A stretch of DNA of 64,000 bases from Gnetum montanum (GCA_015680685.1 MNCI01022131.1:65371-129370); one strand, 5' to 3'. Shown: positions 44,605 to 56,990, counted from the first letter of the stretch. Made by a program: numbers and translations. Notes: generated from the sequence alone by a model not told the origin.

Positions 44605-45829
44605 GAATAATCATAACTTTTAAAATCAAATACTAACTTTACAATAGATGTGTTGCTATCCTAAGAGGTTATTCTACCTCAAGTATTAATTTTTCTTATT
44701 GTTGATATATGTTAGGGGTTTTTTTAATATGACATGGATACTGCGAGGCAATCCCACTTGCAGTGTATCATAGTTCATGTATTTTGACTAAAATTTTATT
44801 CCACTATGACTCCCAATAGCTCACACCTCTCAAAATGCAAGACAATACTCCTCATAGGTCCTTGCAACATACAAATCAAACTACTAGTAGGAAGTTAATA
44901 TAGGAGATGTAGTATTATAATTAAAATATGATAATATATGTATATTAATACTCATATATTTCTATAAAATGTGAGTTGTAGAACCTTTCAGTGTAGGGTA
45001 AAATGTAAAAAATTAAAATGAATCATCTTGACCGTTATTATTAATTTTAAATTTACTTTCACTTTCACATGCATGCACAACAAAAATTGGGTGAGAAGTA
45101 GCATCATAGAAGGCTACAAAGCAAGGCTATGAAGGCAACAATAGAGCATAAGTTAAACCACACTGCAATTCTAGATTTATTTTCTTTTTTCTTGCATTAG
45201 GGTTAGGTTCGACAATCTGCGATTTGATTAAAATGGAGAATTTTATTTTCATATATGGTTGTATTTCCTCTTTAGTTGTATTTATTTTTATTACTTGCTA
45301 AATTGAATGCTAGGATAGGGTGTCATGATTTTTCTTAAAATGTAGTTCTACATTATGGAAATTATTAAACTTTGTATTTTTTCCTACTTGGCACTATCCC
45401 TTGCAAAAAGGGATGAATTGTAGAAAACATTGCATCAAATCCTTAAAAACAAACATTTGAAGAATGCAAGGAAGATGAGAGCATGCTAGTTTCTAGAAAC
45501 TATGTGGTAGCAAGAAATACAAAATCTCCTAGCAGGGCATTTTGCAAAAGATGATATTTGATGGTCTTATTTCTACAATAATGCATTTGCTTGGATATAT
45601 AGAGATAGAGTAGATGATTTTATTGAGGGCAAACAAAAGAATGAGATACTTCCTTATGAATTTTTCTATAGAACAAAAAAACAAAAATGGACAAAGCAGA
45701 CACACTCATGAGCAAACCATTACACTAATTGCATAATGTAAGTTACTCACCATAGTTTCATATTTATGTGTATTATAATAGAAATATGTACAATTTAGAA
45801 TACTACAACCCTTGTTTGAGTATGTTTTT
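44605..45829. other. AT-rich sequence without a recognised gene
   Basis: No supported feature. It may contain the left part of the transposon that carries the MULE-like transposase, but no terminal inverted repeat was found. Confidence 0.4.
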
Positions 45830-47690
45830 TTTAATAGTTATCATTGCTAGTATGGACCAGATGTTACCATAAGGATAGCACCCAAAGAAGGTAGAAAAAG
45901 AAATAAGACTAGACGAAAGATTAGTTGTCAATGTTATTTCATAGTTTGCTATATGAGAGGAGTTGATCATGTTGCATGTATTATATATAAAGAAATGAAT
46001 CATATTGACACATCAGGAGCTTAATGTCATGGCTTGCTCAATCCCATAATAGATAAAAGAAACTCACAATCCATACACATTTTGAATGAGGTGGATCAGA
46101 GGATAGTGTGTTTAAGGACAGAAGGATTACCAATAAATCTCATCTATGAGAGGTATATAAAATTTCTTTCTAAGGGAGGATAGGAGTTTGGCCTATCAAG
46201 AAAAAGGGATATTTTTCTTGTTAAAAAATACATCTACAACATTTGCAAAAATGTCACCCCTAATTACAAGAAAAGTGATCATGATAAAATCAGTATCCAA
46301 CTATGGTACCAAACAACTAGTGATTTTTTTCCTTTACTACCAAGAAAAGAACCAAGAATAAGGTTTCCCATTAATCATGGCACTACAATTTATTTAAATT
46401 CTCAAAAAGATTATATCTCTATCTCAATGTAGTATCCTTACAATGGATTCCACTATCAACACAAATAAATATGATGTAAGTTTCAATAATGGGTGCTATT
46501 CTTATATTTTAAAATTTGTTGATGTGATAGTAGAATTAGTGACTAATTAAAAACATGTGGTTCTCTTTGCAGTTCCATCTTCATACCATGATGCCCTTTG
46601 ATTCATATTATAATAGACTTCTAGTTGCATGCGTGATATCCTCAAGGTGCACCTAAATTGATATAAGAGGTTGCATTTCAGAGCTCCATCAAAGAGGTAA
46701 GGCTACAAAACCTAATTGGACAGTAAATTCTTTCATGCTAGATGACTCAAAGGTAGATATGAATGTAGTGGAGTAACTTTTAAGGCATTTGAAAATATAC
46801 TTGAAATCATGGTACCTTGATTTGAGATATCTTAACATGTGCTCAAATTTGATAATTTAACAAGTATGTTTTTGTTAGTAAATTTTTTTATGCATTTAGC
46901 ATGTTTGAAGGGCATGGAGGAAGAACTTGGCAACCAAAGTTAGATATTCCAATCAAAGAAAAGCAATGGGTGATCATCTTAGTCATATTATGAAAGAATG
47001 AAAAACTATTGTAGATGTTGTTGTGAAAATAAAAAAATTTATTAATAGGTTTCAAGATAACTCAGAATTCATTAAATACTTAAAATAATAGTGATTAAAT
47101 GAAGAAAAATTTAGTGAGTTTTTATTCATTGGTATCACTTCATAAAAGTTCATATTCACAATCATATACTCTTTGCCCACTTGTTCTTTGCTTATTTTTG
47201 TCTTTAATCTTTTTTTTCTAGAGAGGTGGGCAAAAGAATTCCATGATGTTCCCCATGCACAACACAAAAATAATGCTATCAAATCATACCATGGATTTTT
47301 AAAGCGTAAATTTTTAAGAGATATAAGAAACAGAAAATACTAAAGGATTGATTGGCTTACATGGAGCTTTACAAAGGTACAGCTATATTATTGACATAAT
47401 TCAAGAATTAAAGCTATAGGATATTTTGTAAATAAGAAAGATAGATATTTCAATAACTCTTAGGAAAAGGCTTTACAAATATCTGATGTCGACTATGTTC
47501 AAGTCATGAAAAAGGAAGATGAATATGTTGTGCGAAGTCAGAATAGTTTGATGCCAAACACTTGGTACATGTTTTCAAAGATGTTTTCTTTTAGTATATA
47601 CTATGAGTGTAAATGGTCTTGACTAGGACATTTTTGAAAGCACTCAATGAAAGTTCTTATTAGGGTTAAGGGTTTCACCAATGCATTCAA
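45830..47690 (+). pseudogene. Mutator-like (MULE) transposase with SWIM remnant
   Basis: Decayed + strand coding sequence with many stops. Early region (45880-46060): RRKISCQCYF, then DHVACIIYKEMNHIDTSGA, an N-terminal zinc-like segment. Catalytic region: TMDSTINTNKYDVSF (46443-46487) fits the first Asp of the DDE domain, and FMLDDSKVDMN with the following CI*HV*RAW block (46730-46930) fits the second Asp and the C..WH..RAW motif. NNAIKSYHGFLK follows at about 47265-47300. Near 47599-47655 a CKW....G.F.KHSMKVL piece corresponds to a SWIM zinc finger with one Cys lost. Such transposases cut and paste Mutator-type elements. Confidence 0.72.
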
Positions 47691-49370
47691 GTTCTTCTTC
47701 TAAGATGAGTTTTACAATTCATGGGTTCATATCGAATTAAATTTATTCCAACCACATTAGTTCACTAGCCAGGAAGATCCTTCAAAACTTGGAATGACAC
47801 TAAAGACATTAGCATTACCTAGCCAAAGGTATGTAACAAATGAGATGGGCATGGAGGAGAATAAAGATAAAGATATGGAGGTGAACAAAGGTAAAGAATA
47901 TGCAAAGTGGAAGATAAAAATTTTTAAGCTCAAAAATAGATTGACAAAATTTACAAATACATTTCCTATAGATAAGGATAGTATTTTAGAAATAGGAAAA
48001 CATGTGGAATTGTTGGAATTGAATTTTGTATTTTCAAGTAATGTAGATTAATTAGTAAGCAAAAAAATATTGTCTAGTTGGAATAGTCCTACCAAATGTA
48101 TTACCCAAAAGCTTTCAAAGCCGAATTTTTCAAGAAAACTTTTTACTGAGGGTGAGGATACTATTTCTTTTCCTATCTATGGTTATTAACATAGTTTACA
48201 TTATGTTCTTTTTATTTTAATCAATTTTTTTTCTTGTAGATTGAAGTGTAGATGGCCAACAAAATCAAGGACAATCCTCTAATCCTATGTCTACATTGAA
48301 CCAATAGCTCATTTGATGACATTTTTGTTAATGTATTTTTTGTTTTATAACCTTGGAAACAAAAATCTGATTGGAGGATACTATGTATTTTTTATTGATT
48401 ACTTGAAAACATGCTTGTCACTTTATTCTATTGGACCCTATTTTTCCAAATTTCAAAATGTCAATCCTCATTTCACGAAAGCATTGCTTTTGAGTAAAAA
48501 GCATTGGCATTATTTTAGCTTGGCTATATATAGTTCTATTTAGTGATGTGGTGATGTTTATTGCCCTAACCTCAAGACCAAATAAAGTCCATAATAGTAT
48601 TATTAAGCTACTTGAGGACAAGGGTACGGGTAGATGATGGATACTTTGTAACTCATAATTGTAGCAATGATGGAAGTGGCTAGGATACATTTACCATTAC
48701 TATTCAAAAAAAATTTGGTTTAGGTATTGTCCTTGTTCTATTCATTCTAGATCAGTGATTACCATATGTAGATTCTACACATGGATGCCTAATTTATACT
48801 ATGTGGCTATGCCTTTAGATGGAAACTACTCTTATTTCAAAATGATTTTTGTCATGTCAAAATATTTAATATTTCTTATTTTTTTCCTAATGATTTGATC
48901 CTTACTATTGCTCTTTTTCGAGTCTTCACCCTTAAGATTTCTATTTATTTCCAACAATTTCATGGTTTTTTTTATTATACAGACATAATAAAATAGTATG
49001 CTTTTTTTGGTGTCTATATTCTTGATTGAATATTATATAGCACATGCACATTAGTTGCCACAATTCACATTAGTTGAACATATAATTTTGATTTAATTTT
49101 CTCTCTATATTTTTTTGTATCATTTTTAAGATTTAAACTTAAGAAGGGACTGTAGTTAAAATTTGAAGATTTATTTTCTTCTTCCAATCAAGTAGGCTAC
49201 ATAGAAGGCATTCAATTATCAATATTATGGTGTTTAGACCAAGGTGTATGGTCCCAATTTTTCTCTTCTTACTAGCATTCAAATGTCATAAATAAGAATT
49301 TATGCAACATTATTTTAAATTTAGCCATTATGTACTTATGTTAAGTGGTCTAGCACACACCAAGTTGCTT
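47691..49370. other. No supported gene
   Basis: 47794-48051 is open (Lys/Glu-rich, MGMEENKDKDMEVNKGKE) and could be the very end of the transposase or chance. The rest is AT-rich and unassigned. Confidence 0.4.
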
Positions 49371-49378
49371 TTAGAAAC

Positions 49379-49702
49379 TCTTTTAATATTACATTTATTA
49401 AAATAACCTTATATCTTTAGCCTAGGAATGTTGATTTGATAAAGCTAAATTTTGATTATTGAGTTTGTATTATTTTTTGAAAAAATGAATCTCTTTCACT
49501 TTTCTTAGCCTTTTTCCTTTGTGCTAGCATTGAAGTAGTGACTGCAAAAGAAAATGTAAACACCATGTTTCTTTTAAAACCTCTTTTAATATTACATCTA
49601 TTGAAAGAACCTTATATCTTTAGCCTAGAAGTGCTAAGTTGATAAAGCCACATTTTGATTGTTAAATTTGTATTAGTTTTTGAAAAAATGAATCTCTTTC
49701 AA
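49379..49702. repeat. Direct repeat of about 125 bp, period 202
   Basis: The block starting ctcttttaatattacat at 49379 recurs at 49581, including accttatatctttagcctag and tgaaaaaatgaatctcttt. About 75 unrelated bases lie between the copies. Confidence 0.85.
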
Positions 49703-49979
49703 ATAATGTATTCATGTAAGAATCATTTTGATTATTGAATTTCAATTATTTTTTGAGATAATAAAGTTTTAAAAATTTTTTACATATAGTTTCATAGTCT
49801 AAGCCCTCAACATGGTAATTTGATTGGATTGAATCAAAAGACAACTCCACATCCATGCCATATTTTTAGTGTGCTCACAGCGAAAAGTACAAGTCTATCT
49901 ATCATTAAATATATTTGGCTAATAATGATTTAATTCTTAACATTTGAGCTATAATATATTTCTGTGTTCTTAGAGAGGA

Positions 49980-51280
49980 ATGTCATCACAACCAAATTCT
50001 AAGAAGAGATCTAGCCGACTACATGATGCACAAGAGAGAACACAATCTTATGGTAGACATCTCGTAAGCTCCCAGGCTACTAGAAAAAATGTTGTGAGAG
50101 TAGAAGTAAGAGGTAGTTCACCATGCATAGGAGTCATTAGCACAATAGAAGTAGCAATGAAGGACGGAGAAACTCATATAAGCTCATTTGGCCTAAGATG
50201 CTTAACAAGCTTGTTGAATTCCATCTTGATTTCATCATCACCAGAGGTGTTGATTACTATGAGGAGGAGGCCCATGAGTTCTGTGTGGCATATCATCAAG
50301 AATCACCTATCTCAAAGGTGGTCGAGATTGATGAATTTGCCTACACACTTATGGAGCATATCTTGGGGTAGGTGCTCAACATGGCAATTCGCCCACAATG
50401 GGAAACACAGCTATTGAGCAAGGTACTCGATGTGGAGACTAACAAGACAAGATGATCCTATAAGAACTTTAGCCCATGGCAGAGATTTTTGATTAGGGCA
50501 ATCCACACAAACCTCTTGGTTGTCACACATCACACTCATGTGATGTCCTTTGTCTTGATGGCCCTGCTAGATTTAGAGGACTTTTTGTTGAACTATCCCC
50601 ACATTCTCATGAGGAGAATGGAGATCATCAATAGAGATGCTACTACAGTGTCTTTGCCATTTGTCATGTCTACTCTTTTTAGGCATTGGAAAATTCCAGA
50701 ACCAAATGATGATGACAAATAGATCCAAGATTTTGATGTGGACTAGCTACTAAATTTTGGGTGTGCATTCTACACCCAACATGTCCCTATGACATAACTT
50801 AATGATCTCATCTAGCTTTCAAATCCATGTGTCATAGGAGATGGCAGGAAGGCTAAGTGGGATCAATTTTATGGGCACAACCAGGAGATGTAGGTTGCAC
50901 CTATCACTCTTACCTAGCAACAACAATAGTTTGGAGATGGTATAGAAATATTTACCTACTTAGAGGCAATGGAAGGTAGGTTAAAAGCCCACATGGATGC
51001 CATGTAATTGGAGATTGATCACCATTTTAGATGGGTGGATAGGAGGCTTGGTCAGCTATCCATGAATGTTCAATCATTAGGTAAATACTCATCTAAACAT
51101 TTCCAATTATTGCATGTATCTAGTTCAATGATGTTGGAGGATATTAGTGATCCCATGTTTGTTGAGATGACCACTCCACTCCATGAGCTAGAGGTAGGAC
51201 CATCAAGAATAGTAGGAATGAAGAAGCAACCAATCACCAAGGTTAATAACACTATCACAAAGATAGATTTCATGTAGGTT
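49980..51280 (+). pseudogene. Retrotransposon accessory-type ORF remnant
   Basis: Read across frame breaks: KLVEFHLDFITRGVDYYEEEAHEF (50200-50290), then FLIRAIHTNLLVVTHHTHV, HILMRRMEII and VSLPFVMSTLFRHW (50480-50690), then a C-terminal part with EAMEGRLKAHMDAM (50960-51005) and helical MEIDHHFRWVDRRLGQLS (51008-51060). The middle resembles the plant retrotransposon/transposon protein domain often found between pol and the 3' LTR; the pattern (I..R...R......LPFP.L...L) also occurs at 60268-60929. The family is an inference from pattern; function is unknown even in intact copies. Confidence 0.5.
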
Positions 51281-52080
51281 AATGCTCCAAACGAAGCTCA
51301 AGACAACATTACACCAACATATGGCTAGATAATTATGTATTTGTATATGTATTTGGTCATAGTTCCTCTAACATTTCCTTTTGATGATATTTATGTATTT
51401 ATATGGTCTTTTACTAATACTTTTTTTTAATTAATACCATGGTCTCTTACATTGCACAAAAGTATAAAAATGGAGAGCAATGAACTTAGAATTTAGTTGT
51501 GATTACATATTTTCTTAAATGTCCATGGTAACATCATTGTGTTTTATGATCTACTAAAAAATGTCTTGAAGGTTAGACCCCATGTAAAAATGCAAAAGTT
51601 TTTGGTTATTTCATAAATTTTTAGGTATTGATGTCAAGATTTTGAAGGCATTTGGAAGATGAAAATTCATGGTCTTAACTTTCCATCTTTATAGTGGCTT
51701 TCAAGGGAGTTCTTTAGCAAAGTTATGGTTCCTTAATATCCCATAGCAAGTGAGTGGCAAGCTTTGTGTAGAGTTTGTAGAGTGCAATGTCGTTCATGTT
51801 GAGTGGGTAGTATCATCTATCAAGCATAATATTGAAAGCAATCATAATTTAGTGATGGTGTAGTTACTGAGGATTCAATTTAGTCTAGGTTGTAGTTAGA
51901 TTTACTTTATCTACTAATTTGATGATTACAAAATAGGAAAATTTGATTTTTATTTAGTGCATCATTGAACTACAAGTGACATGCAAGAGACATGTGTAAT
52001 GCACTCTAAAAATATGAAAACTACGAATGACATGCATTTCGCAGTTTGATCGCAAGACTTAAATTATAAAGATTTCTATT
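51281..52080. other. No supported gene
   Basis: Unassigned AT-rich DNA between the accessory ORF and the repeat flanking copy C. Confidence 0.45.
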
Positions 52081-52500
52081 GAACTACAAACATGCATGAC
52101 CTAGTAGTTTGAAACTAAAACTAATGTTAAAATAGTGCATGGGATCCTGTGACTTGCAATCTCTTGTAGGCAATATCTAAAACTTAGTTAGACATGGTGT
52201 TGGAAATATGTGGCTAGCATTTTCCTTGCACTTTTTATTTTATGCACTATGATGCATTGCAACATGCATGTGGTCAAAATACAAGTCAATATTGCAAATA
52301 CATGTGAACCACATGACCACGCATTTGATATTTGAAACTATGATTTAAATAGTGTTGAAGATATGGGACTCACAAACAATCTCACAGTTTGTAATTGATC
52401 CCATGTGATGCATTGCAACACACATAAGCTCGTAGTACAAGTGAACAATGCAAACTCATGTGAACCACATGACCTCGTAGTTTATATTCAAAAAAATGGT
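52080..52500. repeat. Tandem repeat, period about 156 bp
   Basis: gatgcattgcaaca and gtgaaccacatgacc recur at 52251/52307 and 52407/52463, with a diverged earlier copy from about 52080. It forms the left flank of copy C, which inserted at 52551. Confidence 0.7.
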
Positions 52501-52779
52501 GGAAACATTGCTACGATCATGCAGATTGCACCAATCTTGTATTACCCCAATGTTGGTACATTTGGCCATTCCATGGAACAGTTGCAATATTTTATGGTTG
52601 TAAATGTACAAAGTGAATTTCAGCTTTAGTGTTGAAGGTTGGGTGTTTTTAAGGAAGCAATTCACTGGTGAAAAAATTGATGTTAAAGCCTTCTGAATAT
52701 AAGATAAAGGTGCCAAATTATCTTGTTGTTAAAATCAGAAATTAGTACTCTGGCAAGGAAGGAAGTATGTTATTCATGT

Positions 52780-53560
52780 GAAAAGCATTAAGTTGCAGAT
52801 CCCGGGTTTGCAAGACAAAATCAAAAATGTAACAAAACCAGCAAAGCCTTCGTCGTTTTGAAGATCATAAAAAGAAAGGCAAATTAACTTCCACCACTGT
52901 ACCTGCTGAAGAGAAAAACAGCGGAGATAAGGAAAATAGTGAAAGCATAGGAGACTGCGTTGCAGGAAAATGCACAACATCACCACCGCGATGTTCACCC
53001 TGGCGCAGACGGACATCTTCACAAGCACAAGAATATTACTTCAAAACAAAGTTTGAAACCCCCATTTGCGAAATACGCAAGGAAATGGGTTATGCCCTGT
53101 TAAAACCATGATTTGTTTTGCAGGTCATGGTGTTTTTGTTTTTTTTTTCTTTTTCTTTTTGCAGCCTATAACGCAGAAGGTTCCTACGGATCTGCTGGAC
53201 GAAGATCCACAAAACATTGGCCCATGATTCGGCAAACAGAAAAACGCAGGAAGGCAAACAAGAAAAAAAAACATAAGTAAAGACAAGTCCAAAAATTGCA
53301 ACAAATCAGAATTCTACGTGACAAAGACTGGATGGCTGGCAGCCTTGCAAAACACAATGTTTGCCTGGTGCTGATGCAGCTCGGCAAACGCACGTCATGG
53401 CAGTAGTGTCGTGCACACAGCACCCCTGTTGCCAGCTACACTTAGATCCTTCAGATCTGCGCAGCACGGTAACCGTCTGCGAAAATGCAGTATCCAACAA
53501 TTGAGGTAAGCAAATTCTGGAATGTGTGGGTTTTTAGCAGGGAACAGAAACGGATTTACG
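52780..53560. other. GC-richer cargo of copy C
   Basis: 52960-53040 and 53330-53490 are rich in GC and CpG. A T-rich tract ending in gcag at 53125 looks like an intron end. On the minus strand 53306-53500 is open with a Cys-rich stretch (CSWQQGCCVHDTTAMTCVCR). No family was recognised. Composition and the parallel with copies A and B suggest captured host exons. Confidence 0.4.
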
Positions 53561-54084
53561 AGTTTGCTGCCGTAAAAAAGATAATGAAATAGTAATGTGT
53601 ATCAATCAAGAATGGAGGCAAGGCTCGGCACATGTTCTTTATTTCAAATTTCTACAACGATTTATCATAAGGTAAATCTGCAACATAGCAGTTTGCGGAA
53701 ATGAAGAGAGTTTGAGGATATCGTTCCTTGAGATTGCAGATTGTTTTGGGGATTTAATTTTGTGCAACATGGGATGATACGGTGCTAATCCTATAGCTGA
53801 GATTTATGTGGATCATTCTGTTAAGGAAAATGGTTGCTGAACGCAGAGGCTCTGGGCGGTGAAACCTTAAGTTTTTATTTATTTTAAATCTGTTTCATGT
53901 GTGGATGAATTTCCGCCGGCAGTCATTGCCTGGATCAGTGCACCACATGTATTGTTGAGAGTCTACAGCAAAGATTGCTATTCCATTTATTCCATCTAGC
54001 GACTGAAAGGGTTAATTTGAAGAACCAGGATAATGCAGGTAAGAAGTAAATCATGGCTATATTTGTGGTGGCAAAGGTTACAGC

Positions 54085-54240
54085 AGTTTCAGATTTTTTC
54101 GGCACATTCGGCAATGTTACCGAACGCGGTGGCGGAGCCTTCTTCTGCGGTAACAGTTGACAATGATTTTGGACTGGGCGGGACAATTTGGAATTATTTA
54201 CGGTGGTTCCAGGTCCGGATCTCATATTTTATGTCAAATG
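54085..54240. other. Cargo module shared with copy A
   Basis: Contains aatgttaccgaacgcggtgg and agccttcttctgcggt, paralleling 25065-25110 in copy A, and ends in ggtggttccagg like gaggttccagg there. Its presence in two of three copies suggests that part of the cargo predates their divergence. Confidence 0.55.
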
Positions 54241-54940
54241 CAGGAAAGATATATAAGAATGGTCGTAACCTCTGCATCCACGATACCCCTTGACTATAAC
54301 ATGATAAGATACACATATACCCATAGTGTGAAGCCCCAGTTATAAACTTACCTTTTTTTTTAGACTTTAAAAACATTATTGTTTTATATTTTAAAGCATA
54401 AATCTCTCCTAATTATATGTATAACTTCCTAAATAACTCTTTCCTAATTAAATGAGTAAGTTGTAACCTCCTTGGGAGAAAAGTTAGCTAGGATATTTTA
54501 GCAAGTAATCTCCTATTGGTTGGCCAAGTTACTTGAGAGAAAAGTTAGGAGAGATATTTTTGAGATATTTTTGGAATATTTGGAAATTGCAACTTCCCTA
54601 TACAATACTTAGAGGACTTGACATCTCATTTTGAAGAAGCAAAATTAAAAGGATATATATGTATGGAGTAAGTTGCAACTATAACTTGTATTCCTATGTA
54701 TTTTAGAAATTGTATTTTAATTTTCTATGATATTGTAACTACCAAGGCCACTTGTCAACCTCTTTTTCTCTTTGGTGGTTGTAACCACCCAAAATTATTG
54801 TAACTTACCTAACTTGTTGGGCAAGTAATCTTCCCAACTTGTTGGCCAAGTAATCTTCTAATTGGTTGGCCAAGTTACTTGTGAGAGAAGTTAGGTGAGA
54901 TATTTTAAAATTTTTAACTTCCCTACCTACCTTGGAACCC

Positions 54941-54948
54941 TATAAAAA
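54941..54948 (+). promoter_or_regulatory. TATA box of copy C
   Basis: TATAAAAA in a ggaaccctataaaaaggttgg context, the same as in copies A and B. Confidence 0.7.
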
Positions 54949-55134
54949 GGTTGGGGGGATGATCAATGAAAAGGGGGGGGGAAGTCTCACATCACTTGAA
55001 ATCATCAACACACTTGGAGTCTTAGAAGATTTGTAAAGAAGATTTCTTGGAAGATGGCTTGCTAGAATAAAGATTTCAGCCTCTTTGTCATGGTCCTGTG
55101 AGTTATGCATTTCATTTTTTGTTTTGTTTAAATT

Positions 55135-55957
55135 NNNNNNNNNNNNNNNNNNNNNNNNNNNNNNNNNNNNNNNNNNNNNNNNNNNNNNNNNNNNNNNNNN
55201 NNNNNNNNNNNNNNNNNNNNNNNNNNNNNNNNNNNNNNNNNNNNNNNNNNNNNNNNNNNNNNNNNNNNNNNNNNNNNNNNNNNNNNNNNNNNNNNNNNNN
55301 NNNNNNNNNNNNNNNNNNNNNNNNNNNNNNNNNNNNNNNNNNNNNNNNNNNNNNNNNNNNNNNNNNNNNNNNNNNNNNNNNNNNNNNNNNNNNNNNNNNN
55401 NNNNNNNNNNNNNNNNNNNNNNNNNNNNNNNNNNNNNNNNNNNNNNNNNNNNNNNNNNNNNNNNNNNNNNNNNNNNNNNNNNNNNNNNNNNNNNNNNNNN
55501 NNNNNNNNNNNNNNNNNNNNNNNNNNNNNNNNNNNNNNNNNNNNNNNNNNNNNNNNNNNNNNNNNNNNNNNNNNNNNNNNNNNNNNNNNNNNNNNNNNNN
55601 NNNNNNNNNNNNNNNNNNNNNNNNNNNNNNNNNNNNNNNNNNNNNNNNNNNNNNNNNNNNNNNNNNNNNNNNNNNNNNNNNNNNNNNNNNNNNNNNNNNN
55701 NNNNNNNNNNNNNNNNNNNNNNNNNNNNNNNNNNNNNNNNNNNNNNNNNNNNNNNNNNNNNNNNNNNNNNNNNNNNNNNNNNNNNNNNNNNNNNNNNNNN
55801 NNNNNNNNNNNNNNNNNNNNNNNNNNNNNNNNNNNNNNNNNNNNNNNNNNNNNNNNNNNNNNNNNNNNNNNNNNNNNNNNNNNNNNNNNNNNNNNNNNNN
55901 NNNNNNNNNNNNNNNNNNNNNNNNNNNNNNNNNNNNNNNNNNNNNNNNNNNNNNNNN
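55135..55957. other. Assembly gap
   Basis: 823 Ns inside the constant 3' block of copy C. By comparison with copies A and B about 1.0 kb of R-U5-like sequence is expected, so the gap size is probably slightly underestimated. Open frames running through it are artefacts. Confidence 0.97.
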
Positions 55958-56003
55958 AGGACACTCATTGGCGGTCGCGTCCCAAACGGTCGCCAACACC
56001 CAA

Positions 56004-56339
56004 GCAAGGCAAGAAATTTGAGATATATGCAATTGAAGCTATTTGGTCTTTTCAATAGAACTATAATTTATATCATCATGAGGTGAGTTTCTATGATGTT
56101 GCTCAATCCACAACTAGAAAATTATGGCTATAGTGGGGCATTGTAGGTCATTGAAAAATTCTTCTCCACCATTATTCATAGATGCAGATGATTACTATTT
56201 AGTGAGTGATGTTAAGCATAGCACACTATCACTATCACCAAAATTATGTTGAGCATATGTGAGCTTAAAAAAATAGATCATTTCACAAATGTTAGTTTAA
56301 AGGTGCTTAGATGCTAAGAACACTAGTTATGAAATTTTA
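56004..56339. other. No supported gene
   Basis: Unassigned AT-rich right flank of copy C. Confidence 0.45.
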
Positions 56340-56990
56340 AAGATTCAACTACCTTTTGAATGATCTCCAACCTTCTAGATGATCCTTGGCCTTTTGATAG
56401 CAACAAATTGCAAGCAATTGTTTCCTCTTAGAAGGACTAGGTGTCTTTTGATAAGGACTACAGGAGGGTGCTAGTCACACCACCCCATTGTCTAGCTTAA
56501 ATCTATAATCAAATGTCCCTCTACCTTTAGGAAAAAATGATCTTGCAACAATTGAACCCTTCCAAAAGGTTTAACTACCTTTCAATTGGTTTCCATCCTT
56601 CCAAATGACCCTCAACCTTCCAATGGTAATGAATTACAAGAAATTGTTACCTTTTGGTAAGACTGGGTATTCTTCGATAAGGACTATGGGAGGGTGTTGG
56701 TCACACCACTCCACAATCTAGCTTAAATCTATAACTGGATGATCCTTTACCTTCTAGAAGCCATAATCTTGGAGTAATTGAACCCTTCTAGAAGGTTTGA
56801 CTACCTTCTGAATGATCCTTGGCCTTTTGATAGCAACAAATTGTAAGCAATTGTTGTTTGTTGAAATGACTCGATGCCTTCTAGTAGCGACTACAAGAGG
56901 GATGGTACTCTTGAGTATCATAACCATTCACAATGTATTCCTCATGAAGATTTGTAATGCCCAACCTCTTAAGAGTTTGAAAGATCATCC
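56340..56990. repeat. Array resembling the 360-bp repeat, period about 216 bp
   Basis: Three units: gatccttggccttttgatagc at 56383 and 56815 with a diverged middle unit near 56601, each followed by a caacaaattgYaagcaattg-type segment and, twice, ttgaacccttcYaRaaggttt. The motifs (aaggRta, gcaagcaattgtt, agcaccc/gggtgct) are reverse-complement relatives of the array at 40.9-44.0 kb, so this is a shorter member on the other strand. Confidence 0.75.

Larger units (their letters stand above)
52551..55998 (+). mobile_element. Copy C of the host-gene-carrying LTR-like family
   Basis: 3448 bp including an 823-base gap, flanked by the exact duplication CCCAA (52546-52550 and 55999-56003). It begins TGTTGGTACATTTGGCCATT and ends GGTCGCCAACA. 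The last part before the gap (54375-55134) matches the constant block of copies A and B, with TATA at 54941. The interior (about 52590-54300) is different and partly GC-rich, with no host gene firmly recognised. Confidence 0.85.

Noticed and set aside
54940-56086. Several long open frames on both strands (up to 371 codons)
   Set aside because: They consist almost entirely of the 823-base run of Ns and have no real coding sequence.
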